A DNA stretch of 64,000 nt from the NCBI GenBank assembly GCA_045531955.1, contig JAZSFC010000020.1, positions 69,861-133,860 of the forward strand. Direction: 5' to 3'. The notes under the pieces are model-generated. The model saw only the letters and a list, made by a program, of their open reading frames with translations, ran no database searches and was not told where the DNA came from. This DNA is from SIG299 sp045531955 (lineage in GTDB: Bacteria > Bacillota > Clostridia > Lachnospirales > Lachnospiraceae). This document shows positions 63,980 to 64,000 of this stretch, in pieces (position 1 is the first letter of the stretch; each line of letters begins with the position of its first letter). Position numbers and translations under genes: made by a program.

Positions 63980-64000
63980 AATTGCTTTCAGAAAACCAAA

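Overview
The window looks like a chromosomal stretch of a fermentative, plant-fibre-degrading Firmicute, most likely a Lachnospiraceae. The grounds are a pyruvate formate-lyase operon with a separately encoded glycyl-radical domain, an oxalate/formate-type MFS carrier, several exported proteins with Pro/Thr 'TPTPTP' linkers, a xylanase/xylosidase locus, strong AGGAGG-type ribosome sites, CcpA-type cre boxes and moderate-to-low GC. The family assignment is inference from gene content; no rRNA or tRNA gene was seen.

Layout. 1-4.8 kb: a type IIA topoisomerase pair (B subunit cut by the window edge, then A subunit), separated by a 270-nt palindromic element and a decayed methyltransferase gene. 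4.8-8.1 kb: PQ-loop protein, SGNH-like protein, LysR regulator and an anion/citrate-type permease. 8.1-13 kb: a leftward operon with an XRE repressor, a DUF3169-like membrane protein, an ABC ATPase and two ABC-2 permeases, read from a promoter covered by two TGACAA-N6-TTGTCA operators. 13-16.4 kb: split PFL plus its activating enzyme. 16.4-23 kb: MFS carrier, a second long palindrome, cell-wall amidase, DUF885 lipoprotein, Dabb protein, and a PadR/HAAS-DUF4097 envelope module.

23-29.9 kb is visibly AT-richer and looks acquired. It carries thyX, a dead IS256-family element with its 8-bp target duplication still intact, and a tight three-gene cassette that I cannot assign to a known system: a STAS+GHKL-ATPase protein, a phosphoribosyltransferase-like protein, and a metallophosphoesterase fused to a second PRTase-like domain. 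This is the best candidate for an undescribed system.

29.9-35.3 kb is a sugar ABC importer operon without its own ATPase. 35.3-37.5 kb is a BlaI/BlaR1-type sensor-repressor pair with a small secreted Cys-rich protein instead of a beta-lactamase. 37.8-44.1 kb holds an OFA-family carrier and a MoxR/DUF58/transglutaminase operon, each with a perfect cre box. 44.2-51.6 kb is a xylan locus (GH10 lipoprotein, GH39-GH43 fusion enzyme, divergent AraC regulator), followed by a sugar isomerase, MsrA and a low-molecular-weight tyrosine phosphatase. 52-57.5 kb holds DNA-damage and nucleotide housekeeping genes (Ogt, DinB, SRAP peptidase, Nudix) with small unknowns. 57.6-64 kb is a defence cluster: HNH nuclease, MazG-like pyrophosphohydrolase, McrB-type AAA+ GTPase, DUF2357/PD-(D/E)XK McrC-like nuclease, a divergent small RNA and a HEPN-like protein.
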